Source: Mycobacterium sp. AZCC_0083 (lineage in GTDB: Bacteria; Actinomycetota; Actinomycetes; Mycobacteriales; Mycobacteriaceae). Taken from it: 64,000 bases of DNA. The stretch is taken from positions 45,872 through 109,871 of the forward strand of contig NZ_JACHGP010000021.1 of assembly GCF_014202335.1 (NCBI RefSeq), read 5' to 3'. The notes beneath the pieces were generated by a model. It saw only the letters and a list, made by a program, of their open reading frames with translations, had not been told where the DNA came from and did not search any database. The translations under genes and the position numbers were made by a program. This document shows, one piece after another, positions 52,114 to 60,720 of this stretch; position 1 is the first letter of the stretch, and each line of letters starts with the position of its first letter.

Positions 52114-52273
52114 TTTTTGAACCTGCTGTTGACCTCGGTTTGGGCTAACGTCCCACAAATCGTGGTGGGTCCCGCAACGTGGCGAGGCAATTCGCGTAGG
52201 TCGATCCCTCGATATATCTGTACCCGCTGGTTGTGGTGGCAGCAGCTACCCGAAGACAGGAGACACCGAGACC

Positions 52274-54043
52274 GTGCCCAGAAATCGCCGCGTGACCGCG
52301 GCCATCGCAGCGGTTGCCGCCCTTGGGCTCCTGGTTTCGGCCTGCTCCGGCAAGTCAGCCGACCAGTCAGCCCCGCATTCGGGCGGATCGTTGGTCCTGG
52401 GTGGCCTCGGTGACATCGACTTCATGGATCCCACCGCCGGTTACAACACCGACACACACACCGAAGAGCGGGCCTGGACTCGACAGCTGTTCAGCTACCC
52501 GGCAAGCGCAGACGCCAAGATCGTTCAGAGTCCGGTCGCGGACGTCGCCAGCGAGCTGCCGACGGATGCGAACGGTGGAATCTCCAACAACGGCAGCACT
52601 TACACGATCCATCTGCGTGACGACGTGATGTGGAACTCGTCCCCGGCGCGGGCGGTGACGGCGGACGACTTCGTTCGCAGCTTCAAGCGGATGTGCAACC
52701 CGGTTGCGCCGGTAGGTGCTCCGAGCTACTTCACCAAGACGATCAAGGGCATGGCCGAATACTGTGCGGCCGAAGCGAAGATCGACGGGACTGCGGCCGC
52801 TATCTCCAGCTACATCAACGGAAACGAGATCTCCGGCGTGACAGCGCCGGATCCCAAGACGATCGTCTTCCAACTGACCCACCCGACCAGTGACTTTCTC
52901 GACATCATTGCGGAGCCGTTCGCGTCTGCCGTACCGGTTGAGTACCTGCAGTACGTCCCGAACAGCCCGGAATTTCGAGCACACCTGCTTTCCGACGGCC
53001 CGTACATGATCACCAGCTACACCCCGGGAACGCAGATGGTCCTGGAGCGGAACCCGGCGTGGAAGGCGAGCAGTGATCCGCTCCGCAAGGCCTACGTCGA
53101 CAAGATCACGATCAACCAGGGACAGACCCCGCAGGCAGTTCAGCAGCAGATTCAGGCTGGTACCACCGACATGGGTTGGGACGTGGTCGTCCCCACCCCG
53201 GATCTGCCCGGGCTGACCGGTGACCCCAACTTGTCCGTCAATTCGAGCGCGGCGGTGAACTACGCCGTCTTCAATCAGCAGAGTCCGAACGAGAACTCCG
53301 CGATGAAGAACGTCCAGGTGCGGCAGGCATTGGAGTACGCGATCGACAAGACAGCCATCGCGCAGGCCTTGGGTGGAACCCAGATCGCCAATCCAACAAG
53401 TCAGATGCTCACCCCGATCGACGTTGGGTACCAGCCATTCGATCTGTATCCGACACCGGGTAGCAAGGGTGACCCGGAAAAGGCGAAGCAGCTGCTGGCA
53501 GCTGCCGGCTATCCGAATGGGCTCACGCTCAAGGTGCTCTTCCCCACCACTTCTCAGAGTCCCAAGATCGCCGAGCTGATGCAGGCGGATCTCCAGGCCG
53601 CGGGAGTGACGGTCCAGCTGGTATCCGCTACCCAAACCGATTTCACGGTTCGATACATCTCCGACCCGACAAGCGGTCAGCGAGGGTTGTGGGACATCGC
53701 ATTGCTGTCGTGGGTGCCCGACTGGTTCGGCAACAACGGCCGAGCAGTCTTGCAGCCCATGACCGATGGCCCGAACTACGGTCCGAACTCCGTTGATTAC
53801 GGTGACTACAACAGCCCGATCACCAACGGACTTGTTGACCAGGCGTTGTCGCTGCCGAGCTCGGAACAGGCGAAGGTCTCCGACCTGTGGCATCAGGTCT
53901 CGGTGCAGAGCATGACGGACGCAGCGTTCATTCCGTTGGCGATCGTCGATGTCCCGCTCTACAAGTCCTCCCGCCTGATGAACACCCTGTACCTGCCCAT
54001 CAACGAAAACTTCGACATCACCAACGTCTGGTTGAAGAACTGA
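52274..54043 (+). CDS. Peptide-type ABC transporter substrate-binding lipoprotein (second system)
   Basis: 589 aa family-5 binding protein; GTG start, lipobox LLVSAC. Features are GGSLVLGGLGDIDFMDPTAG, TYTIHLRDDVMWNSSPARAV, VQVRQALEYAIDKTAIAQAL and LKVLFPTTSQSPKIAELMQA. The N-terminal lobe has a larger insertion than the 10940 protein, so the ligand probably differs. First gene of an eight-gene rightward run (binding protein, two ATPases, two permeases, SDR, split ThDP decarboxylase). Confidence 0.9.
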   Translation: MPRNRRVTAAIAAVAALGLLVSACSGKSADQSAPHSGGSLVLGGLGDIDFMDPTAGYNTDTHTEERAWTRQLFSYPASADAKIVQSPVADVASELPTDANGGISNNGSTYTIHLRDDVMWNSSPARAVTADDFVRSFKRMCNPVAPVGAPSYFTKTIKGMAEYCAAEAKIDGTAAAISSYINGNEISGVTAPDPKTIVFQLTHPTSDFLDIIAEPFASAVPVEYLQYVPNSPEFRAHLLSDGPYMITSYTPGTQMVLERNPAWKASSDPLRKAYVDKITINQGQTPQAVQQQIQAGTTDMGWDVVVPTPDLPGLTGDPNLSVNSSAAVNYAVFNQQSPNENSAMKNVQVRQALEYAIDKTAIAQALGGTQIANPTSQMLTPIDVGYQPFDLYPTPGSKGDPEKAKQLLAAAGYPNGLTLKVLFPTTSQSPKIAELMQADLQAAGVTVQLVSATQTDFTVRYISDPTSGQRGLWDIALLSWVPDWFGNNGRAVLQPMTDGPNYGPNSVDYGDYNSPITNGLVDQALSLPSSEQAKVSDLWHQVSVQSMTDAAFIPLAIVDVPLYKSSRLMNTLYLPINENFDITNVWLKN

Positions 54044-54089
54044 TGGGCCCGTCAACCGAAGGACCGGCTGAGTCGGCCGGGAAGAATGC

Positions 54090-55163
54090 ATGTCGCTGCT
54101 CGAGGTAGACGACCTCTATGTCACATTCGCGACGCCCGACGGCGTGCTATCGGCGGTGCGCGGGCTCAGTTTCGCGGTCGAGCAGGGCGAGACCCTCGGA
54201 ATCGTCGGTGAATCGGGGTCCGGCAAGAGCGTGTCGACTCAGACGATCGTCGGGTTGACGCAGGGAGCGAGGGTCTCGGGCAGCGCACGATTCGAGGGCA
54301 AGGAACTGCTCGGGATGTCCGACGCGGATCTGCGGCGGATTCGCGGGGCCGAGATCGGCATGATCTTTCAGGATCCACTGTCGAGTCTTCATCCTCACTA
54401 TCGGGTGGGCTGGCAGATCATCGAGATGATCCGGGCCCACGAGCGGGTTTCCAAGAAGCAGGCTCGACAGCGTGCGGTAGAGCTGCTCGGTCTGGTCGGG
54501 ATACCGATGCCAGACAAGCGCGTGCACGACTATCCGCATCAGTTCTCCGGTGGCATGCGGCAACGAGCGATGATCGCGATGGCGCTTGCGCTCAACCCCA
54601 AACTGCTGATCGCCGATGAACCAACCACCGCGCTGGACGTTACGGTGCAGGCGCAGATCATGACGCTGATCAAGCGGCTGCAGCACGAGTTCGGTACGGC
54701 CGTGATCATGATTACCCATGACTTGGGAGTCATCGCGGACATGGCTGACCGGGTCGTCGTCATGTATGCGGGGAAGCCCTGCGAGTTCGCCGACAAGCGG
54801 ACCCTCTACCACCAACCGCATCATCCCTACACGGAAGGATTGATCGGCTCGCTGCCCCAGCGGGGAAGGCGCGGCAACACGCTGAAATCCATTCCGGGGC
54901 TGCCGCCCAGCCTGTTGCGAGTTCCGCCGGGATGCCCATTCCACCCACGGTGCAGCTATGCGATGGATCTCTGCCGCGTCGAGCAGCCCGGGATCGTCGA
55001 GGTCGCCGGGGGACTCGATCACCGGTCGGCCTGCTGGCTCCCACCGGATGCGGTCGGCACGGCACCCGATGTGGTCATGCGCCGGCATCGGGTCGCTCGT
55101 GCCCATGGTCACGATGAGCGGATCCCTGTGGCTTCGACGCACGATGAGTCGGCGTCAACTTGA
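54090..55163 (+). CDS. Peptide-type ABC transporter ATPase (DppD-like, second system)
   Basis: 357 aa. Walker A GESGSGKSVSTQ, signature FSGGMRQRAMIAMAL, Walker B LLIADEPTTALDVTVQAQ and the oligopeptide/dipeptide C-terminal domain with PPGCPFHPRCSYAMDLC, whose Cys residues are typical of full-length DppD. The C-terminus carries ~35 extra residues rich in His and Arg. Starts 46 bp after the binding-protein gene. Confidence 0.93.
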   Translation: MSLLEVDDLYVTFATPDGVLSAVRGLSFAVEQGETLGIVGESGSGKSVSTQTIVGLTQGARVSGSARFEGKELLGMSDADLRRIRGAEIGMIFQDPLSSLHPHYRVGWQIIEMIRAHERVSKKQARQRAVELLGLVGIPMPDKRVHDYPHQFSGGMRQRAMIAMALALNPKLLIADEPTTALDVTVQAQIMTLIKRLQHEFGTAVIMITHDLGVIADMADRVVVMYAGKPCEFADKRTLYHQPHHPYTEGLIGSLPQRGRRGNTLKSIPGLPPSLLRVPPGCPFHPRCSYAMDLCRVEQPGIVEVAGGLDHRSACWLPPDAVGTAPDVVMRRHRVARAHGHDERIPVASTHDESAST

Positions 55164-56227
55164 AAGCACGGACCACGCCGACAGCGGCCCTCTCGGCATC
55201 AACGGAGACGTTGCTGCAGTTGACCGACGTCGTCAAACACTTCCCGGTCGCCTCGGGCGGGCTGGTGCGCAGAGCGCGGGAGCAGCTGCGTGCGGTCGAC
55301 GGGGTCAGCCTCCAGATTCGCCGTGGCGAGACAATTGGGCTGGTCGGCGAGACCGGTTGCGGCAAGTCGACTTTGGCTCGATGCATCACTCGGCTCCATG
55401 ACCTCACCTCTGGCACGGTTTCCTTTGCCGGCCAAGACATATCTCGCCTGTCGGCGCGCGAACTCCGTCCATATCGCCAGCGGATGCAAATGGTCTTCCA
55501 AGATCCGTACGGCTCGCTCAATCCACGCCGCCGGGTCGGATCGATCATCGCCGATCCGTTTGCTGCCAACGGGTTGGCCAAGGGCGCCGAGCGCAAGAGC
55601 AAAGTACTGGAGCTGATGCAGCTGGTCGGCCTCAATCCCGAGCACTACAACCGCTTTCCGGCGGAATTCTCAGGTGGCCAGCGACAACGCATCGGTCTTG
55701 CCAGGGCCTTGGCCCTGCGCCCAGAACTCGTGGTGTGTGATGAACCGGTCTCAGCGCTGGACGTCTCGATTCAGGCGCAGATCATCAACCTTCTGGCCGA
55801 CCTGCAGGTGAAGCTCGGACTGACGTACATCTTCATCGCCCACGATCTGTCCGTTGTACGACACGTCTGTGATCGCATAGCAGTGATGTATCTGGGCCGG
55901 ATCGTCGAGGTCGCGGAGACCGAAGAGCTCTTCCGTCGGCCGCGCCATCCCTACACCCAGGCATTGCTATCGGCAATTCCGACGCCGGACCCGGACCTGG
56001 TCAACGGAGACGACCGGATCGTTCTCAGGGGCGATCCGCCGTCACCGATCCACCTGCCGTCCGGCTGCAGGTTCCATCCGCGCTGTGCCCGGGCGCAGGG
56101 CCGGTGCGAACTCGAAGATCCCGCTCTGGGCCATCCAGACCCAAGCGGCCACAACCATGCCGTGGCTTGCCACTTCCCCGTCGAGGATGGCGAAGCCCTG
56201 ACGCCTGGACGACAGGAGCAGCAATGA
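55160..56227 (+). CDS. Peptide-type ABC transporter ATPase (DppF-like, second system)
   Basis: 355 aa, probable TTG start coupled to the preceding gene (TTGA). Walker A GETGCGKSTLARC, Q-loop QMVFQDPYGSLNPR, signature FSGGQRQRIGLARAL, Walker B VVCDEPVSALDVSIQAQ and the full OppF tail with LPSGCRFHPRCARAQGRC. Together with the DppD-like protein it powers the two permeases that follow. Confidence 0.92.
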   Translation: MKARTTPTAALSASTETLLQLTDVVKHFPVASGGLVRRAREQLRAVDGVSLQIRRGETIGLVGETGCGKSTLARCITRLHDLTSGTVSFAGQDISRLSARELRPYRQRMQMVFQDPYGSLNPRRRVGSIIADPFAANGLAKGAERKSKVLELMQLVGLNPEHYNRFPAEFSGGQRQRIGLARALALRPELVVCDEPVSALDVSIQAQIINLLADLQVKLGLTYIFIAHDLSVVRHVCDRIAVMYLGRIVEVAETEELFRRPRHPYTQALLSAIPTPDPDLVNGDDRIVLRGDPPSPIHLPSGCRFHPRCARAQGRCELEDPALGHPDPSGHNHAVACHFPVEDGEALTPGRQEQQ

Positions 56228-57198
56228 CTCTGACACCGGCTGTGGCCCTCGAACAAGCCGTCCTTAGTCCGAGTGCGCCCGCCGCCGGCGAGGCCATCGA
56301 GGGTCGTAGTCCGTGGCAGCTGGCCTGGCTACGGCTGCGCCACGACAAGGTGGCCGTCGGGTCGTCGATCGTGATTGGCGTGATCGTTCTGCTCGCGCTG
56401 TTCGCCCCGCTGATAGCGCACCTAGTGGGTCATGGCCCGAATGAGCAGTTCCGTACGACGGGCCTCAGCCCACAAGGCATTCCTGTCGGACCCGGTTCGA
56501 CCTTCCTGTTCGGAACCGACGACCTGGGGCGGGACGTGCTGGTACGCGTGATCTACGGCGCCAGGATATCGCTGCTGGTAGGTGTAGTGGCTTCCGGCCT
56601 TGCTGTCGTCGTGGGAGTGGTCGTCGGTCTCACCGCAGGATATTTCGGGGGTCCGGTCGACAGCGTGTTGTCCCGGTTCATGGATGTCGTCCTCTCCCTG
56701 CCGTACCTGGTCTTCGCGATTGCACTGGTCTCGCTGCTAGGGCCGAGCTTGACGATCTCGGTCGCGGTGATCGCCTTCTTCTCGTGGGCGTCCGTGGGCC
56801 GCATCGTCCGCGGACAGGTGCTGTCGATAAAGGAGCGCGAGTTCGTAGAGGCGGCACGTTCGGTCGGCGCCAGTCACCTACGGATCATGTTCGTCGACAT
56901 CCTGCCCAACGTCCTGGCACCGACAATCGTGTACGCCACGATGCTGATCCCCTTGTCCATCGTCTTCGAGTCGACGTTGTCGTTCCTCGGTATTGGTGTG
57001 CTTCCGCCCACGGCTACGTGGGGAAACATGCTGTCCGAGTCAATCGCCTACTACCGAGTGGCGTGGTGGTTCGTCGCGTTCCCTGGCCTGGCCCTGCTGA
57101 TCACGACGATGGCGTTCAATCTGCTCGGTGACTGCGTGCGGGACGCCTTCGATCCCGGCGGGAGCCGACGGTTCATCGGGTCCGAAGTCAAGCGGTAG
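56224..57198 (+). CDS. Peptide-type ABC transporter permease (DppC-like, second system)
   Basis: 324 aa, ATGA-coupled to the ATPase gene. N-terminal cytoplasmic segment with WLRLRHDKVAVGSSIVIGVI, FGTDDLGRDVLVRVIYGARI, coupling loop FVEAARSVGASHLRIMFVDI. About six transmembrane segments. Gene order here (C before B) is the reverse of the first importer. Confidence 0.92.
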   Translation: MTLTPAVALEQAVLSPSAPAAGEAIEGRSPWQLAWLRLRHDKVAVGSSIVIGVIVLLALFAPLIAHLVGHGPNEQFRTTGLSPQGIPVGPGSTFLFGTDDLGRDVLVRVIYGARISLLVGVVASGLAVVVGVVVGLTAGYFGGPVDSVLSRFMDVVLSLPYLVFAIALVSLLGPSLTISVAVIAFFSWASVGRIVRGQVLSIKEREFVEAARSVGASHLRIMFVDILPNVLAPTIVYATMLIPLSIVFESTLSFLGIGVLPPTATWGNMLSESIAYYRVAWWFVAFPGLALLITTMAFNLLGDCVRDAFDPGGSRRFIGSEVKR

Positions 57199-57209
57199 GG
57201 ATCGCCGAC

Positions 57210-58169
57210 ATGTTGCGTTTTCTGCTACGCCGAGTTGGCTTTGGCGTTGTGGTGATGTGGTTGGTCGCTACCACGGTGTTCATCATGTACTTCATCGCTC
57301 CTCACGATGTGGCGCGAACCTTGGCCGGCCGGCAGGCCAGTGAGGCGACGATCGCGGCGATCCGGCACAACCTCGGGCTGGATCGACCGGTCATTGCGCA
57401 GTACGGCAGTTTCCTGTGGCGCGCGCTGCACGGCGACTTCGGATACTCGTACACCAATGCAGAACCAGTGACGAGCTTGATCAGCAATGGTCTGCCGGTG
57501 ACGGCGTCGCTGGTGATCGGCGGTGCGGTCCTCTGGCTCTTCATGGGCGTGGGCATCGGTGTTCTAGCCGCGACGCGCCCACGTTCCGTGATCGACAGGA
57601 CGGCAACAGGATTCTCGCTGCTCTTCTATTCGATGCCGACATTTCTGCTCGGCGAGGTCTTGTTACTGCTCCTCTTCTTCCGCCTGCATCTCATCGGCAT
57701 CGATCTGTTCCCAGGAGCGGGATACACATCACTCCTCGAGGACCCAGTCGAGTGGGCCAGACACCTGCTGCTGCCCTGGTTCACCATCGCGTTGGTCACC
57801 GCGGCGACGTACGTCCGACTCACCCGTGGATCAATGCTCGACGTCCTGGGTGAGGACTACATCCGCACGGCGCGTGCGAAGGGTTTGAGCCGACGCAGAG
57901 TCATCTACCGTCATGGGTTGCGTGCTGGCCTGACTCCCGTCGTCACCCAGTTCGGTATCGACGTCGGCACGCTCCTCGGGGGAGCGATCGTCACCGAGAA
58001 CGTCTTTGGGCTTCCCGGGCTTGGCGAGCTGGCGATCTCTGCGTTGTCGAAGCAGGATCTTCCGACAGTGATCGGGCTCGTGCTACTGGCGTCGGCGTTC
58101 GTCGTGGTCGCCAACATCGTGGTGGACATCCTGTATTCAGTGCTGGACGCCCGCGTTCGGGTTTCCTGA
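57210..58169 (+). CDS. Peptide-type ABC transporter permease (DppB-like, second system)
   Basis: 319 aa; ATG with TAGGGA upstream. MLRFLLRRVGFGVVVMWLVA at the start, IAPHDVARTLAG in place of the usual PGDP box, LGLDRPVIAQYGSFLWRALH, coupling loop DYIRTARAKGLSRRRVIYRH. Completes the second importer. Confidence 0.92.
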   Translation: MLRFLLRRVGFGVVVMWLVATTVFIMYFIAPHDVARTLAGRQASEATIAAIRHNLGLDRPVIAQYGSFLWRALHGDFGYSYTNAEPVTSLISNGLPVTASLVIGGAVLWLFMGVGIGVLAATRPRSVIDRTATGFSLLFYSMPTFLLGEVLLLLLFFRLHLIGIDLFPGAGYTSLLEDPVEWARHLLLPWFTIALVTAATYVRLTRGSMLDVLGEDYIRTARAKGLSRRRVIYRHGLRAGLTPVVTQFGIDVGTLLGGAIVTENVFGLPGLGELAISALSKQDLPTVIGLVLLASAFVVVANIVVDILYSVLDARVRVS

Positions 58170-58235
58170 CATGCGTTGTGCCGCGCTGAATCGTGCGCGT
58201 GGACGTATTCATTCAATCGAGAGGACTTGGTCTGC

Positions 58236-58997
58236 ATGGATCTGCAATTGGCCGGTTTGAGGGCACTGGTAACGGGTGGCACCAAGGGAATTGGACGGGC
58301 GATCACAGAAACCCTGATCGAAGAGGGCGCTTCTGTCTCGTTCTGCGCTCGCAACCCCGACTCGGTATCGGACGCCGAACGCGAACTGTCAGGCCGTGGC
58401 GCGCAGGTGATCGGCTCAGCTCTGGATGTTGCCGACGCCTCGGCGTTGGCGTCTTGGGTGGAAGACTCCGCCAGCCGCCTAGGCGGCATTGACATCGTCG
58501 TCGCCAATGTCAGCGCGATGCAGAGCGCGGATGATGAAGAGACCTGGGCCAAGTGCGTGCAGATCGACCTGATGGGATCCGTTCGGCTCGTCAATGCGGC
58601 GCTGCCTCACTTGGAGCGAAGCTCGGCTGGCTCGATTGTCACCGTCTCAAGCGTGTCGGGCCGGGAGATCGACGCCTTCGAAGGACCGTACGGTTCCGTC
58701 AAGGCGGCATTGGTTCACTACACGCAAGGATTGGCTTATCGCCTCGCCCCAAAGGGAATCAGGGCCAACACGGTCTCGCCCGGCAACACCCTGTTCGACG
58801 GTGGCAGCTGGGATGACACGCAGCGGAACCGACCCGAGATGTTCGCGAAGACCCTTGCCCTCATCCCGATGGGGCGTATGGGCACGGTGCACGAGATGGC
58901 GGCCGCGGTGGCATTCCTGGCCAGCCCGGTGTCGAGCTTTACCAGCGGCACCAACCTCGTCGTCGATGGGGCTCTGACTCGCGGCGTGCAGCTGTGA
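58236..58997 (+). CDS. SDR-family NAD(P)-dependent oxidoreductase
   Basis: 253 aa classical short-chain dehydrogenase: cofactor motif TGGTKGIGRAI, active-site Ser in VSSVSG, Tyr/Lys in YGSVKAALVHY, and C-terminal GTNLVVDGALTRGV. Overlaps the next gene (GTGA), so it acts with the split ThDP enzyme. A role in reducing the aldehyde made by that decarboxylase, or in oxidising the imported substrate, is plausible but unproven. Confidence 0.9.
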   Translation: MDLQLAGLRALVTGGTKGIGRAITETLIEEGASVSFCARNPDSVSDAERELSGRGAQVIGSALDVADASALASWVEDSASRLGGIDIVVANVSAMQSADDEETWAKCVQIDLMGSVRLVNAALPHLERSSAGSIVTVSSVSGREIDAFEGPYGSVKAALVHYTQGLAYRLAPKGIRANTVSPGNTLFDGGSWDDTQRNRPEMFAKTLALIPMGRMGTVHEMAAAVAFLASPVSSFTSGTNLVVDGALTRGVQL

Positions 58998-59563
58998 TCG
59001 ACGACGTACTCGCCGCACCCGCAGCGACGGATTCGCAGGAAGACCTTCTCGACCGACGTAGCCGCGCTGTGATAGCCGGCATCGAGGCGATCGACCCCGC
59101 GTTCGTCCTGCATCTGGCCAGCAGCACGCTGAAGATCGTGCTCGATCACTTCATCAGCGGCTTGGGCGCCCGTGACGGACGCCGAGTCTTCGCCATGCCT
59201 CGCGAGGAAGAGGGCATCTGCATCGCAACCGGTCTCGAGCTCGCCGATTCCCGGACGGTTTTGATCTTTCAGGACAACGGAATCGGCAACCTGCTGACCG
59301 CGCTGTTGACACTTCCGCAGCCGTACCACGTGCCGCTCTTCGGTGTCGTCACGCGCCGAGGTGGTCTAGGTGAGTACAACTCGATGATTCACACGATCAG
59401 TGAGCGCACCGAGGCACTGCTCGACGCCGCGGGCGTTCGGTGGTTCCAACTCGACACCCGCACGCCGATCGATCGCTGGGCAGTTGAGATCGAGCGGGCC
59501 TGGCAGTTCTCGCGGACCACCCATCGTCCCGTATTCGTGCTCGTAAATCTGATGGGCGGTTGA
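58994..59563 (+). CDS. ThDP decarboxylase alpha subunit (sulfopyruvate decarboxylase ComD-like)
   Basis: 189 aa N-terminal ThDP (PYR) domain as a separate subunit. The conserved Glu lies in MPREEEGICIATG (Glu71-73 area), followed by VLIFQDNGIGNLLTALLTL. This split arrangement is typical of sulfopyruvate and some phosphonopyruvate decarboxylases. GTG start coupled to the SDR gene. The substrate is probably a short 2-oxo acid with a charged side group; sulfonate versus phosphonate versus other cannot be decided by eye. Confidence 0.8.
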   Translation: MIDDVLAAPAATDSQEDLLDRRSRAVIAGIEAIDPAFVLHLASSTLKIVLDHFISGLGARDGRRVFAMPREEEGICIATGLELADSRTVLIFQDNGIGNLLTALLTLPQPYHVPLFGVVTRRGGLGEYNSMIHTISERTEALLDAAGVRWFQLDTRTPIDRWAVEIERAWQFSRTTHRPVFVLVNLMGG

Positions 59564-59566
59564 GCG

Positions 59567-60172
59567 ATGGCCATCGAGCGTGCCGACGTACTGCGGCTCG
59601 TCGACGCAGCGTTTCCCGACTCCGCGATCGTGCTCACCCTTGGCGGGACTGCCAGGGAAATGCTTGCCGTGGCAGGGAGAAAGCCAAACCACATCATCAG
59701 CCTCGACGCGATGGGCCAAACCGTTTCTCTAGCATTGGGACTCGCGCTTGGCCTGGAGGCGGAGCGGCCGAACGACAAGCTCGTGGTGATCGAGGGTGAC
59801 GGCGCGTTGATCATGGGCCTGTCGGTCATGAGCACCGTTGGCCACCTCAAGCCGCGAAATCTGGTCGTGTTCCTTCTGGACAACAACGTCTATCTGGCAA
59901 CAGGGGGTCAGCCGACCGCAGCCAGCGACATGGACATGGTTGCCGTCGCCGAGGCCTGTGGATGGGCGACCGGGCGCGACGTGCGAACGGCGGACGAGCT
60001 TGCCGCCGCTGTTGCCTGGGCCGGATCGGCCGACGGGCCGGTCTTCATCCGCGTGCACATCGGCGTGGCGCAGCTCAAAACCAACTACCTCCTGGAGGAC
60101 CCCGCAGTCCTGGCAGAGGATTTCCGGCGCTGGCTTAGAGCGGCCCAACAGTCGCCGTCGTGCCGTGGATGA
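59567..60172 (+). CDS. ThDP decarboxylase beta subunit (ComE-like)
   Basis: 201 aa ThDP-binding (PP) domain. The cofactor motif runs from GDG (Gly77-Gly79, EGDGALIMGLSVM) to Asn106-Asn107 in LLDNNVYLATGG, the expected GDG-x26-NN spacing. DAMGQTVSLALGLALGLE also fits. Lies 3 bp after the alpha subunit gene and must pair with it. Last gene of the run. Confidence 0.83.
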   Translation: MAIERADVLRLVDAAFPDSAIVLTLGGTAREMLAVAGRKPNHIISLDAMGQTVSLALGLALGLEAERPNDKLVVIEGDGALIMGLSVMSTVGHLKPRNLVVFLLDNNVYLATGGQPTAASDMDMVAVAEACGWATGRDVRTADELAAAVAWAGSADGPVFIRVHIGVAQLKTNYLLEDPAVLAEDFRRWLRAAQQSPSCRG

Positions 60173-60355
60173 TCGATCCGTCGAGTCTGCGCAGGAGTCA
60201 TATCAACGAAACCCTAGAACCGGCGACCGCGATACGGATCTACGGGACACCCACCGAGCGAATCCTGACTGCTGCAATGTCCTTGTGTCTCTTCAGCACT
60301 CGATCGCCGGTCGCACGTACGTGTGACGCAAGGCTGCCGCGACTGTGCCCAGCGG

Positions 60356-60475
60356 GTGATCACGCAGGCCAGCCCAGATCTGCGGGTCGTCCTCCATCAG
60401 CGGTATGAACAGGCCATGCCTGAGGATGGGCAACTCGTGGTGAAGGCGGACGAGATCCCGAGGCCGTTCAACGGA
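60356..60475 (-). pseudogene. Remnant of a GH13 alpha-glucosidase C-terminus
   Basis: On the minus strand this stretch encodes RDLVRLHHELPILRHGLFIP then LMEDDPQIWAGLRD, matching the end of the GH13 catalytic domain (usual form YR.LI.LRHE.P...HG.F..L...D..I.AY.R). Similarity fades on both sides and the expected N-terminal catalytic regions are absent. The surrounding 60173-60720 region holds no other supported gene, so this is a decayed fragment. Confidence 0.5.
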
Positions 60476-60720
60476 GCGCTGCCAAGGGCTGGCTACGTGA
60501 ACGTGTGGACTGGCCCACTGATCTGACTCCGCGCGGTGATCGCGTGTAGCCTTGCTGCTTAAGCAATCGGCTTGTGCTGCTTCGACTTCGGTGTCGGAGC
60601 CTATTTGGCCTGCAGCGGGGAGCTGGTTGGGCAAGCGCACAAAGCCGGAACACCGTCAACACCGTGGGTTGACCTGCGCAGTCGCCATTGAGCGGTCGGG
60701 AAAGGTCGGAAGGAACGCAT

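Noticed and set aside
52096..52120. Palindrome followed by TTTTT as a Rho-independent terminator
   Set aside because: It lies between two divergent genes with no transcript ending there, and the palindrome has no loop; an operator fits better.
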